A stretch of 64,000 nucleotides of DNA, taken from contig NZ_PKRQ01000001.1 in the NCBI RefSeq assembly GCF_002855575.1, positions 62,001 through 126,000 on the forward strand. The letters run 5' to 3'. This DNA comes from Tabrizicola sp. TH137 (GTDB lineage: Bacteria > Pseudomonadota > Alphaproteobacteria > Rhodobacterales > Rhodobacteraceae). Shown here one piece after another: positions 33,192 to 41,726 of this stretch (positions within the stretch are counted from its first letter, which is position 1; every line of letters begins with the position of its first letter). The position numbers were made by a program, and so were the translations under genes. The notes beneath the pieces are model-generated. The model was not told where the DNA came from and made no database searches. It saw only the letters and a list, made by a program, of their open reading frames with translations.

Positions 33192-34129
33192 GGCGCGGCC
33201 TCCGTCGTGCGGGCGTCGTTTGCCCAGGTGGAGCCATCGGCCATGCGGTAGGTGACGATATCGTCGCCCGCATCGATGACCTCGCCCGGGACGAGATCGG
33301 GGATAAAGAGATGGCGGGTGCAGGCCGCACGCTGTTCCGCTGGTGCCAGCATCCGGTCGTGGCGGGCGCAGTGCCAGCCGCCGTCAACGGGCGTCGCATG
33401 CAGGCACGACCGACAGGTCACGACCGCACCGTCAGCCTCATGGCAGACTGCATGGTGATCGCAGAACCTGCATTCGAACCAGGCCGGGTCCTCGCTGATC
33501 CGCGCAGGCGGATGCTGGGCGAAGATGACGCGCCCGGCCTTGTCCAGCAGGCGCTCTGCCATGGCGCTGTCGGCCTCGATGCGCTCGATATGCAGCGCGT
33601 CAGTGTCCTTGCAGACCGCCACATAAAGCGCGCGGGTGATCCCCGTCAGGTGCATGTAGATCTGCATCTGCGCGGCGTGCTGGGGCTTGGCCAGCACCAC
33701 GCCTTTGGCGGTCAGCTCAGTGAAGCTCTTGACCCCGTGGGTCTTGAACTCCAGCACATGCCAGGTCTTCGGGGCCTCGAGGATGCCGATGGCAACGCCG
33801 TCCAGCGAGCCGCCGAAATGGCCGCCATGGGCTTCGACGCGGAACTGGCGGCCCGTCTCCGGGTCGACCTCGAGCACCGTCGAGCCGGTGGCGCGCAGAT
33901 TGCACACGAGGCGGTCCTCTTCCAATTGACCAGTCTCGAAGAGACGCAACAGGCGGCCGGAATGGCGCGAGGGCGTGACCCAGCGGAAATCGTACCAGAG
34001 CGCGCGGGCGCAGGACTTGCCGATGATCGAGGCGCCGAGGTGATCGCGGAAACCATCGCCCTGGCGGGCCTCATAAGCGGCATAGATCGCCGTCAGGGTG
34101 GGCGTGGGGGCTTCGGGAAGCTCTGCCAT
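33185..34129 (-). CDS. PD-(D/E)XK nuclease-like protein with Cys cluster
   Basis: 314 aa from ATG 34129. IIGKSCARALWYDFRW with a Cys, GSLDGVAIG (Asp), WHVLEFKTH (the E-x-K of PD-(D/E)XK), then AQMQIYMHLTG, followed by a C-terminal Cys/His set (CRFCDHHAVCHEADG...CRSCLHATP). This is the RecB/Cas4-like nuclease plan used by phages for recombination. Adjacent to the helicase, with a 7-base overlap. Confidence 0.75.
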   Translation of the reverse strand: MAELPEAPTPTLTAIYAAYEARQGDGFRDHLGASIIGKSCARALWYDFRWVTPSRHSGRLLRLFETGQLEEDRLVCNLRATGSTVLEVDPETGRQFRVEAHGGHFGGSLDGVAIGILEAPKTWHVLEFKTHGVKSFTELTAKGVVLAKPQHAAQMQIYMHLTGITRALYVAVCKDTDALHIERIEADSAMAERLLDKAGRVIFAQHPPARISEDPAWFECRFCDHHAVCHEADGAVVTCRSCLHATPVDGGWHCARHDRMLAPAEQRAACTRHLFIPDLVPGEVIDAGDDIVTYRMADGSTWANDARTTEAAPC

Positions 34130-34491
34130 CACAGACCCTCCCGTTCACTGCGCGCAAGCGCCTCGGCCAGAATGCCGGTCCAGGTTTCCGGATCATGGCG
34201 CTCCCGCAGAACGCCGATCAGCGCGTCCTTCAGCTTTTCCCGGCGGCGACGTCCGGTGCTTTTGGCCAGCAGTTCTGCACGTTCACGGCTGAGATGCCGG
34301 AGCGCTGTGCGGGCCCGGTGAAACCAGTTCGGGTCGATGGGTTTGTGACCCCGCTGGCGCGCCAGATCGGCTGTCGCGATCTGAGTGCGGATCTTGGCAA
34401 TGGCGTCGTCGAGTTCGATCAACCGGCGCTGATCATCAGGCAAGCCGGGGCTGATCACGGCCACGGGGGCCGCGTTGTTCAGGTCAGTCAT
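34129..34491 (-). CDS. Unknown phage protein
   Basis: 120 aa, helical and basic: DDQRRLIELDDAIAKIRTQI, LRHLSRERAELLAKSTGRRR. Possibly a DNA- or protein-binding helper of the recombination genes around it. The TGATG overlap links it to the nuclease gene. No family recognised. Confidence 0.5.
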   Translation of the reverse strand: MTDLNNAAPVAVISPGLPDDQRRLIELDDAIAKIRTQIATADLARQRGHKPIDPNWFHRARTALRHLSRERAELLAKSTGRRRREKLKDALIGVLRERHDPETWTGILAEALARSEREGL

Positions 34492-34556
34492 GGAATTATC
34501 CTCAGATGGGGTTAGGCACCGCCCCGGCCGTCAACAGGTCAGGGCGGTACAGCGCA

Positions 34557-35054
34557 TCAGCCCTTCTTGTTCCAGGGCGCAGTCGCCATCTTGGGCGGGG
34601 CCACAGGTGTGGCGGGCGCAGCGGGTGTCGGCTTGGCCGCCCGAGCCGCCGCGCCGCGTTCGGGCGGCAGGTAGGCAATGGCATTGCTCTCGCCATAGCC
34701 GTTCTTCGGCGGCTTGATCTTCACCTGGATCGTCATCGGGATCAGGTGCAGTTCCTCGCTGTCGCTGACATGCATCTTGCCTGTCGCGTGGCAGATGGCC
34801 GACAGCGTGCGCTGCGCGATTTCCACCGTGGTCGGGTTCGGGTTCACGAGGTTCAGCTGATCGAAGATCTTCCGGCCCTTGTGCTCGCCCTCGAGGATGT
34901 CGAGCATCAGCCAGAGAAACTGGCCCATGCCGTTCTTGGTGACGCGCATCTCGCTTTCGACGATCTGGGCGCGGTATTTGCCAGCGGGCAGCAGCTCGTA
35001 GGCGGTGGTGGGTTCGACGCTGGTGGCGTCAAAGGACGTGTCGAAACGTGCCAT
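34557..35054 (-). CDS. DUF669-family single-strand DNA-binding-like protein
   Basis: 165 aa. YELLPAGKYRAQIVESEMRV and NGMGQFLWLMLDILEGEHKG are DUF669 hallmarks; an Ala/Pro-rich C-terminal tail ends APWNKKG. Such proteins lie next to Sak4/RecA-like ATPases and probably bind single-stranded DNA. The same context holds here. Confidence 0.75.
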   Translation of the reverse strand: MARFDTSFDATSVEPTTAYELLPAGKYRAQIVESEMRVTKNGMGQFLWLMLDILEGEHKGRKIFDQLNLVNPNPTTVEIAQRTLSAICHATGKMHVSDSEELHLIPMTIQVKIKPPKNGYGESNAIAYLPPERGAAARAAKPTPAAPATPVAPPKMATAPWNKKG

Positions 35055-35075
35055 GGTCTTGTCCTTTCAAGGCGA

Positions 35076-35822
35076 TCATTCGGATTGGGGCATGGCCGCC
35101 ATGAACTCGGCCCAGCTGAGGGGCAGCGTGTCCGGCAGGCCGTAACGGTTCTTGGCGAGGAAAGCGGGGCGCTCCTCGGTGTGCATGACGCGCGCACCGG
35201 ACCCGAGCGCCCGGGTTACCTTCTTGTTGAAGCCGACATCGGATTTCGCGACCGAGATCTGATAGTTGGCGAAGAGCACGACGTCCGAATGCTCCTGCAA
35301 GAGCGCCGAGGCGCGGGCCTGCAGCTTGATCACATAGCGGTCGTAGGGCTCGTGCTCGGGACTGTCGAAACGCTTGATGTCGGTATGGGCAATCTGGATA
35401 ACCGCCATGCCCTTCTGGTCCCGGAGCGCATTCAGCTTGTCGAGATATTCGCGCCAGACATTCAGCGCCTCGCCGTAGCCCTTGCCGAAGCCGGGAGTTT
35501 CGATGGAGGCCCAGCCGTTGCGCAGGCAGGCCTCGGCCCAGATCAGCGGTTCCAGCCAGTCGACGCTGTCGATGACCACCGTGCCGAACTCGTGGTACTC
35601 GGTCAGCAGTGCATCAAGGGCCCCGGCCACGTCAGCATAGCTGGTCGCCAGCGGAAAATGCGGCACCTGCAGCTTGCCGAGCCCGTCCTCGGTCATGATG
35701 AATACCGGCCGGTCGGCATCGGCCGCAAAAGTGGATTTGCCAACCCCGGCCACACCATGGATCAGGATGCGCGGCGGCGTCAGCGCCGAGGTCATGCGCA
35801 GGGATGCGAGAGAAATGGCCAT
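35076..35822 (-). CDS. RecA/Sak4-like ATPase
   Basis: 248 aa. Walker A GVAGVGKST at residues about 23-31, Walker B FGTVVIDSVDW, and IQIAHTDIK further on. Matches AAA_24/Sak4-type single-strand annealing ATPases of phages. Coupled to the preceding gene by a one-base overlap, and followed by DUF669. Confidence 0.75.
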   Translation of the reverse strand: MAISLASLRMTSALTPPRILIHGVAGVGKSTFAADADRPVFIMTEDGLGKLQVPHFPLATSYADVAGALDALLTEYHEFGTVVIDSVDWLEPLIWAEACLRNGWASIETPGFGKGYGEALNVWREYLDKLNALRDQKGMAVIQIAHTDIKRFDSPEHEPYDRYVIKLQARASALLQEHSDVVLFANYQISVAKSDVGFNKKVTRALGSGARVMHTEERPAFLAKNRYGLPDTLPLSWAEFMAAMPQSE

Positions 35823-36307
35823 CAGATCGCCCCCTCGTTCAACACCAGACTGAACTTGGGCTTGCCGGTCCGAACCGTGCGCGCGGGCTCAAACCCCTTG
35901 CGCCAGCTTTCCGGCAGGGCACCGTACTTGCGCTCCGAGACCGACAGCTTGGTGTCGATGAACTCGGCCGGGTTTTCGCCAGCGGATGCGATGTTTGCAG
36001 CGATCTGGGCGAGCTTGGTCTGGTCCCAATCGATACGCTTGGGCAGTTCGGCGATGACGGTGACGCCGCCATCCTCGAACCGGATCGTGCCGGTATCCTT
36101 GCCAGCCTCATGGCGAAAATCATCGGCGCGGTCGGCGTATTTCAGGGAAAGGGCGCCATCGAGCCAGTCCGAGATGGACTTCGCCTGCGCCAGCTGCTCG
36201 TCCGCCATGCCTTTCAGCAGGGCGAGCTGGTCGGCGGCAAGCGCCGCGATCTGGCCCACCGGCATGCGGTGGATATCGGCGAGGGTGATGTGATTGGAGA
36301 TCGTCAT
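35822..36307 (-). CDS. Unknown phage protein upstream of the ATPase
   Basis: 161 aa: ALAADQLALLKGMADEQLAQ and KYADRADDFRHEAGKDTGTI, then a segment VTVIAELPKRIDWDQTKLAQ. Probably a helical scaffold for the recombination proteins; it recurs in alphaproteobacterial phages in the same place. No motif gives a function. Confidence 0.5.
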   Translation of the reverse strand: MTISNHITLADIHRMPVGQIAALAADQLALLKGMADEQLAQAKSISDWLDGALSLKYADRADDFRHEAGKDTGTIRFEDGGVTVIAELPKRIDWDQTKLAQIAANIASAGENPAEFIDTKLSVSERKYGALPESWRKGFEPARTVRTGKPKFSLVLNEGAI

Positions 36308-36316
36308 CTCACCCCC

Positions 36317-36526
36317 TCACGCCGACATCGGCCGATGGGGTTCATGATCCGCGCCGCGGATCTGCTCGACCTCGAAGGCTTCGACATCCTCCAGCCGGTA
36401 GATCACCCGGCCACCGAGCTTGATGAATTTCGGGCCTTCACCCATCCACCGCCAACGCTCCAGCGTGCGGTGTGAAATGTTCCAGCGAGCCGCCAGCTCG
36501 ATCTGGGAAAGGTGCCTTGTCGCCAT
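36317..36526 (-). CDS. AlpA/excisionase-like small DNA-binding protein
   Basis: 69 aa with a winged-HTH: LSQIELAARWNISHRTLERW, then GPKFIKLGGRVIYRLEDVEA. AlpA/Xis-like. Start ATG 36526 has an excellent ribosome site (AAGGAGGTTCAC). First gene of the long early operon that runs down to 27506. Likely excisionase or early regulator. The 36527-36645 stretch upstream should hold the early promoter. Confidence 0.75.
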   Translation of the reverse strand: MATRHLSQIELAARWNISHRTLERWRWMGEGPKFIKLGGRVIYRLEDVEAFEVEQIRGADHEPHRPMSA

Positions 36527-36645
36527 GTGAACCTCCTTGGGATTTCTTCGAACACTTGCGGGTTCAACATGGCGGAGGCGGTGGTAGGGTTGAGGGAGGT
36601 AGCCGGGAGGCAAACTGGGAGTTGGCTGAGAAGCTCGACCACAAA

Positions 36646-36673
36646 TGAAAAAGGCCGCCCTAAAAGGACGGCC
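36646..36673 (-). terminator. Rho-independent terminator after cysteine-cluster gene
   Basis: Minus-strand GGCCGTCC-TTTT-A-GGGCGGCC hairpin followed by TTTTT. The one non-Watson-Crick pair is a U-G wobble only on the minus-strand RNA, which fixes the direction. It insulates the early operon from the cargo genes upstream. Confidence 0.7.
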
Positions 36674-36742
36674 ATTCACTTATCTCGGTGAGGCGGTATC
36701 AAACTGCAACTCTGTAGTTCATTCCCTGGTAATGCGCTCCAG

Positions 36743-37645
36743 TTAACCCGCCGAATCCGGCAGCTTGAGATCGACTGGTTGAACTATGCGGCCCTTTGGC
36801 TGCGAGCTCGGATCAAAATGCTTAAAGGATCTACGACCTTTGCTAATGGCATCGGACATCGAGGCACCGCTCCGCAAGGAGCGCAGCGTCGTTAGCAAGT
36901 TTACAAATGGCTCTTTGGCTCCAACGCACACTGCTAGCAGCGCAGCAAGTTGGTTGGCATCGAATGGCGAGCCCAAGTGGATCACATGCTCTTCACTAGA
37001 ACCGATCCCCTGCTCAAGGTCGGCGCGACATGCTTCCTTGGACGTTGACAGTCGCTGCCGGCAAGTGTGCGGTCGCACGCTGTACGCCCGGCACCTGCCG
37101 TCAATTCCGAGGGCGGGGCAAGCGTTCGGGTGCTTATGACCTGGCACATTGCTAGCGAGCATAGCCTCCCATATCCGTTCCGCGTCGGCAGGAGTTGCGT
37201 CGATCATTCGATGGGTCGCACAGCAGAACCAGCACCCGTCCCCGCAAGGCACCCTTTCGAGGCTTTCGTCCCTCTGATCGCGCTGAGCACGCATTTGGTC
37301 GGCGATTTCTACGGAGACATTTGAGAAATAGTGTTCGCTGATAGCGCTTTCAATTTCTGACGTACCCAGAATGCCCGCGATATCTCCACGGGCGGCGTAC
37401 CTTCGAAAAGTTCCGTAGGGCATTTTATTCTTCACGGCTATTTTCAAAAATAAGCGTAAAGCGAAGACCTGTAGAGACAGCGTGAATATTCTGGCTGGGT
37501 CAGCACCAATGCTTGATGTCACCTCGACTCGGTTGATTTTTGAAGCAAGCGCCCCATAGAGTTTGACGTCTGCGTTCTGCAAACCTGACTCAGTCAGAGC
37601 GGTGTCTAAATCCCTTGAGGCGTCAGTGCCTCGTTTAATGTTCAT
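36743..37645 (-). CDS. YkgJ-type cysteine-cluster protein
   Basis: About 300 aa from ATG 37645. VPCGDGCWFCCATH is the CxxxCxxCC start of a YkgJ/zinc-iron chelating cluster, completed by CPALGIDGRCRAYSVRPHTC. The N-terminal helical half is unrelated to E. coli YkgJ, which is shorter. Base composition is lower in GC than the phage genes, and it ends at its own terminator, so it is probably cargo. Role in metal-binding or redox chemistry is inferred only from the cluster. Confidence 0.6.
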   Translation of the reverse strand: MNIKRGTDASRDLDTALTESGLQNADVKLYGALASKINRVEVTSSIGADPARIFTLSLQVFALRLFLKIAVKNKMPYGTFRRYAARGDIAGILGTSEIESAISEHYFSNVSVEIADQMRAQRDQRDESLERVPCGDGCWFCCATHRMIDATPADAERIWEAMLASNVPGHKHPNACPALGIDGRCRAYSVRPHTCRQRLSTSKEACRADLEQGIGSSEEHVIHLGSPFDANQLAALLAVCVGAKEPFVNLLTTLRSLRSGASMSDAISKGRRSFKHFDPSSQPKGRIVQPVDLKLPDSAG

Positions 37646-37737
37646 GCTTTCATCCCTACGACTGTCACCGCACAGTGTTGGCCTTTGGTATCCACCCACT
37701 ACATGGCCAAGTTTTTCGTGTCGCCTGCAAGTCAACG

Positions 37738-38715
37738 CTAATAGCCAGATGGCACAGACATGATCTGATCTGGATCAATCCAGCAATTGCCGTCGTCATA
37801 GTGTACGAACTGACGCCAATCGTCGCGTTTGCCAAATGCCTTAGCAAGACTGTTGGTTTGATCCCCATACCCTGCCTCGAACAAGACGGCGGAAGTCCGA
37901 CGCTCCGGCAGACCTGACCAATAAGCATCAAAGAGCTGCTTGAGCAACAGCCGCTGCTTATCACCACGAAACGTAATCGTCTGACCTTTGAGCCAGACAA
38001 TCCCACAGTCTTCCGAATGATCGATCGGGAAACGACGCTGCACTTGCCCAGGGAACACCCGAGCCCCGAGGACCTGCGGCGAGATCGCGAGCTTGGCCGG
38101 ATCGCCAGCAACATCCACCACGTTGATGATGTGGTTGCGCTTCTGGGCGGTCTCGGGAATGCGCTCGCCGGGTGTGGATGTCAGGATGATACGGATTTCC
38201 TGCGGCGGCTTGCGCGCAGTCAGCGCCTCGAGTTGCGTCCAGTCTCCCGGATCCCCAAGCCGCCGGGCAAACCAGACGGGCACAGGGGCCTTCGCTCCGG
38301 CGAGCTTGATGGTTCCCACCTCCCAGACCAGATCCGTGACCAAGGGCGTCGGGCGTGAAGGTCCGGCACGCTCGAACGCCACCAGCATCTTGGCAAGAGC
38401 CAGACCGTAGTCGACCCTGCACGCCGCGATCTCCTGATGGGCGACCTTGACCCAGCGGCCGGTGCTGTCGTGATAGCCGAATGATTTCAGCTCGGCCGAC
38501 CAGGTGGCCTCGACCGGTTCATCCTCGTAATCGTCCATCCCCGCAACGACCGGGACATGCCCGCTCGGCACCAGAAGCTTCGCTGCGAGCAATGCGTCGG
38601 TCGCACCGCGCGAGACCTGATGCAGCGCCGATGCCTGGAGAGACGTGCTGCGGGCTTCCATGGCCCGCAGCAGGAGGTCGATCGCCCGCTTACTCAAGGA
38701 CGTCGCCTTCGTCAT
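37738..38715 (-). CDS. Unknown protein, second gene of a two-gene operon
   Basis: 325 aa: SLSKRAIDLLLRAMEARSTS, an acidic region (GMDDYEDEPVEATW), a middle Rossmann-like or nuclease-like stretch (EIRIILTSTPGERIPETAQK), and a C-terminal helical region (FGKRDDWRQFVHYDDGNC). I recognise no family. It overlaps the upstream gene by 26 bases and is divergent from the repressor. Candidate partner in a phage-encoded defence or exclusion system. Confidence 0.55.
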   Translation of the reverse strand: MTKATSLSKRAIDLLLRAMEARSTSLQASALHQVSRGATDALLAAKLLVPSGHVPVVAGMDDYEDEPVEATWSAELKSFGYHDSTGRWVKVAHQEIAACRVDYGLALAKMLVAFERAGPSRPTPLVTDLVWEVGTIKLAGAKAPVPVWFARRLGDPGDWTQLEALTARKPPQEIRIILTSTPGERIPETAQKRNHIINVVDVAGDPAKLAISPQVLGARVFPGQVQRRFPIDHSEDCGIVWLKGQTITFRGDKQRLLLKQLFDAYWSGLPERRTSAVLFEAGYGDQTNSLAKAFGKRDDWRQFVHYDDGNCWIDPDQIMSVPSGY

Positions 38716-39916
38716 TGTCGTCTTTCAGGATGCCCCAGAGGCGCAGATACTTCTCGCCGATCAGGCGCTCTTGCGCCGTCATGTCCTTCAGAGTGCAGCC
38801 GTGCGGCATCGTGACGTTGAGGGCCAGCGACTTGCCACGACCGCCCGAGGGGCCCGGATGGAATTTGATGGTGAAGCGTGCGCGGGTAATCACCCATTCC
38901 GGCACGTCACCTGCGTGACCGAACACATGGGCACCGCCCCCGATGTCCAGTCCGATACGGTGTTCCGCCATCTGCCAGATCGTACGGTCGGCGCCCGACA
39001 TGGTTTCAAGCGTGATGCGCTCCTTTGCATCGCCGAGATCCATCAGACGCAATTCCTTGACGGTCACGCTGGCGATCCCGTCGGCCGGGTCGGTCGGGAA
39101 GTCGAACGGCCGCAGCAGCATGCTGAGATCGTATTCGCGCAGCGGCAGCGACTGGTCCTCACCAAGGGTGATCCCGAGAAGATCGCGCGCCATGTACCGG
39201 GTCAGATCGATCCGGTCCTCGCGCGTCTTGGCCACGACCTCGATCACGCCGGTCGCGGCCTCATAGGTCAGCGCAGCCTCGAAGACCGGCTTCACGATCC
39301 GACGCGACAGGGTGCTGTTGGCGTCGAAGCCCAGCATGTCCTCGGGGCGCCCCTCCCGGTAGACCGCAACCTGAACAAGTTCGCATTCTTCACCGTCGAG
39401 AATCACCCGGTGACGGTCGAAGATGTCGACATGGACATTGGGCGTCTCAAACCGAGCCCGGATCGCGGCCGTGAACGCCGCGAGCGAGATCGGGTCCTTC
39501 TTTACCGTGAGATCGGGATCGACGCCAAAACCGCTCCACGACCGCGTCCGGCGACGCTCGTCGTTGTAGCGCACCTCTTCGGCGAGCCGGAACCGCTCAG
39601 GTTCCCTCAGAAAAACCCACAACGAGCGATTGTTGGCTCCCTCCAGGGTGTCGAACACAACGCGGTTCTGCACGACGTTCTGCAAAGCATTCTGCCCCGG
39701 TTCATCAGCGAGAGCGGCTACACGACCAGCATCAAGAACGACGCGCTGCTTCTCATCTTCAGACATGGCGTCGACGGCCTTGATCAGCGGCTCCACCACC
39801 TCGGGCTCGGGCTTGGTCCAGTCGACCGGCGCGAGCGAGGTGAACCCGCCAGCAGTGAAGTAATCCTGCAGACGGATCACGGGGGTCTTGCGGAGGAACG
39901 CAGCGATAGCGGTCAT
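38690..39916 (-). CDS. Unknown protein, first gene of a two-gene operon opposite the repressor
   Basis: 408 aa from ATG 39916. MTAIAAFLRKTPVIRLQDYF at the N-terminus and beta-rich segments (NVHVDIFDRHRVILDGEECE, ATGVIEVVAKTREDRIDLT) in the middle. No motif I can name. Its promoter should lie in 39917-40077, with two operator palindromes, so it is probably controlled by the XRE repressor. In a normal phage this would be an early or cargo operon. Confidence 0.6.
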   Translation of the reverse strand: MTAIAAFLRKTPVIRLQDYFTAGGFTSLAPVDWTKPEPEVVEPLIKAVDAMSEDEKQRVVLDAGRVAALADEPGQNALQNVVQNRVVFDTLEGANNRSLWVFLREPERFRLAEEVRYNDERRRTRSWSGFGVDPDLTVKKDPISLAAFTAAIRARFETPNVHVDIFDRHRVILDGEECELVQVAVYREGRPEDMLGFDANSTLSRRIVKPVFEAALTYEAATGVIEVVAKTREDRIDLTRYMARDLLGITLGEDQSLPLREYDLSMLLRPFDFPTDPADGIASVTVKELRLMDLGDAKERITLETMSGADRTIWQMAEHRIGLDIGGGAHVFGHAGDVPEWVITRARFTIKFHPGPSGGRGKSLALNVTMPHGCTLKDMTAQERLIGEKYLRLWGILKDDNDEGDVLE

Positions 39917-39974
39917 GAGAGCCCTTTCTTTGGCCGGGGAGGAGGACAGAATCGCGAAAATGCGATACGATGCT

Positions 39975-40041
39975 GTTCGATATATACCGAACAAATCGCC
40001 ACGTCTACTTGCGCGGCATATTTTTGTTCGGCATATCGAAC
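39975..40041. promoter_or_regulatory. Paired operator palindromes in divergent repressor control region
   Basis: Two related palindromes: GTTCGATATATACCGAAC (39975-39992) and GTTCGGCATATCGAAC (40026-40041), centres 50 bases apart, about five helical turns. They lie between the divergent XRE repressor gene and the unknown two-gene operon. Probable repressor binding sites. Confidence 0.65.
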
Positions 40042-40077
40042 GAACGTCCTGAACCCAAGGAAACCAAGGATGAAACG

Positions 40078-40398
40078 ATGACCACGTCCCTCGGCGCGAA
40101 GATCAAGCGCCACCGCCAGGAAAAGGGATACTCCCTCGACAAGCTCGCCGAGCTGACCGACTCGAGCAAAAGCTACATCTGGGAACTGGAGAACCGAGAC
40201 ACCCGCAAGCCGTCAGGTGAGAAGCTGACCCGCATCGCCCAAGCCCTCGAGGTCACGACCGATTACCTGCTCGACGAGAGCGAGGAGCCGAGTGACCAGG
40301 TGCTGAAGGAGGCCTTCTTCCGAAAGTTCAGCAAGCTTGCCCCCGAGGACCAGCAGAAGATCAACCAGATGATCGACATGTGGGGGAAGAAGGATTGA
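40078..40398 (+). CDS. XRE-family phage repressor
   Basis: 106 aa. HTH_3 domain at residues 5-62: LGAKIKRHRQEKGYSLDKLA, AELTDSSKSYIWELENRD, ITDYLL-like end. Start ATG 40078 follows AAGGATGAAACG. C-terminal helix (APEDQQKINQMIDMWGKKD) may dimerise. Immediately followed by an ImmA/IrrE protease in an overlapping frame, as in ImmR/ImmA lysogeny switches. Confidence 0.85.
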   Translation: MTTSLGAKIKRHRQEKGYSLDKLAELTDSSKSYIWELENRDTRKPSGEKLTRIAQALEVTTDYLLDESEEPSDQVLKEAFFRKFSKLAPEDQQKINQMIDMWGKKD

Positions 40399-41312
40399 GT
40401 CTGCCTGCGACGCCTCAGAGTTGGGCCAACCGCCTGACGAAGATCCTGTCCGTGCATCAGGCTGTGCACGGGCTCCCGCGGTTCCCCATCGACGTGGCGG
40501 CACTGGCGCAGGACTTCTCGCTGCAGGTCTTTCCGGATGCACCGATCACGATGGTCGGGGGGCTGAATCTTTCCAAAGGCGTCGAGGGCATGTTGATGCC
40601 GCGTCCGGGCGGATCAGGCGAATGGGGCATCATCTACAATGAAACCATCCGGTCCACGGGGCGGCGCAATTTCACGCTGGCGCATGAGTTGGGGCACTAT
40701 CTCTTGCATCGGCACATGCACCCGGCCGGTCTCCAATGCACCAATCGCAACATGGCGGACTGGGACGAGAGCGTGACAAGGATTGAGGGCGAGGCAAACA
40801 CTTTTGCCTCGTACCTGCTGATGCCGCTGGATGATTTCCGCGCCCAGATCAAGGGCCGGTCCATCGACATCGACGTGATGACCGAGTTGTCGGACCGCTA
40901 TGCCGTGTCCCTGACGGCGGCGATCCTGAAGTGGATGACCATCACCGACAAGCGCGCCATGATCGTGGTCGGCAAGGAAGGCTTCATCGATTGGGCCTGG
41001 TCCAGCCAACCGCTCTTGAAATCCGGCGTGTTCTATCGCGCACGACAGGTCGTGACCGAATTGCCGCCAGCATCACTGGCCGCGCAGGAAGTGGACTGGG
41101 ATACGGGTCGTCACGGCCATCACCACCAGGCAGGTGTCTGGGCCGGTTCCGAGCCGGTGCGTGAAATGACCGTGTTCTCACCCGGGAACGAGATGTCGAT
41201 TTCGCTGCTGCTCTATCCCGACCGCGGGCCATCGCGGTGGGAGATGGCCGAGCTCGAGGAAGAGCCCACACTCGACACGTTCGACAAGTTCATGGGCGAC
41301 GAAGCGCGCTGA
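40380..41312 (+). CDS. ImmA/IrrE-family anti-repressor metallopeptidase
   Basis: 310 aa from GTG 40380; TTG 40395 (TTGA overlap with the repressor stop) is an alternative start. Zincin motif AHELGHYLLH with HELGH at 102-106 and the downstream Glu in EGEANTFASYLLMP as third ligand. Expected to cleave the XRE repressor when activated and so induce the prophage. The C-terminal third (EPVREMTVFSPGNEMSISLL) is an additional domain. Confidence 0.8.
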   Translation: MGEEGLSLPATPQSWANRLTKILSVHQAVHGLPRFPIDVAALAQDFSLQVFPDAPITMVGGLNLSKGVEGMLMPRPGGSGEWGIIYNETIRSTGRRNFTLAHELGHYLLHRHMHPAGLQCTNRNMADWDESVTRIEGEANTFASYLLMPLDDFRAQIKGRSIDIDVMTELSDRYAVSLTAAILKWMTITDKRAMIVVGKEGFIDWAWSSQPLLKSGVFYRARQVVTELPPASLAAQEVDWDTGRHGHHHQAGVWAGSEPVREMTVFSPGNEMSISLLLYPDRGPSRWEMAELEEEPTLDTFDKFMGDEAR

Positions 41313-41477
41313 TTCGCGCCCGGAACAGTCTACGTCAGCCATGGGGGCGACGGAGCGCGTGCGCAGAGTTGCGCGGCGCTTCGAATAGGTCGATGCTGTC
41401 CGCAAAATATTGAATTACTTGTGTTTTCCTAATTTCGCGATACCTTCCGGGCATCATCCCAATCGCGAAAAGTCGCC

Positions 41478-41726
41478 ATGTCATCCACTCTCGAAGGCCC
41501 GGTTTCGGGGCCCAATCCCCTATGCCCTGAGCGCATGTCATCCGAGGCGCGCCTTGCCGAGATCGGCCGCGTCCTGGCCGCTGGGGTCGTGCGGCTGAAG
41601 GCTGCACAGTCCAGCGGTTTATCTGCCGAGAGCGGAGACAGTTTCGTGGACTCCTCGCCCCGAAAGAGCGGTTGTCGTCGTGCAAAACGCATCCGCATCG
41701 GAGGAATTCATGAAGCATCACGATAA
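41478..41726 (+). CDS. Small conserved recombinase-associated protein
   Basis: 82 aa: SSEARLAEIGRVLAAGVVRL followed by a short basic tail. This resembles the small protein found upstream of DUF2924 and serine-recombinase genes in alphaproteobacterial islands. The second in-frame ATG (41535) could be the true start. Overlaps the DUF2924 start by 17 bases. Function unknown. Confidence 0.45.
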   Translation: MSSTLEGPVSGPNPLCPERMSSEARLAEIGRVLAAGVVRLKAAQSSGLSAESGDSFVDSSPRKSGCRRAKRIRIGGIHEASR

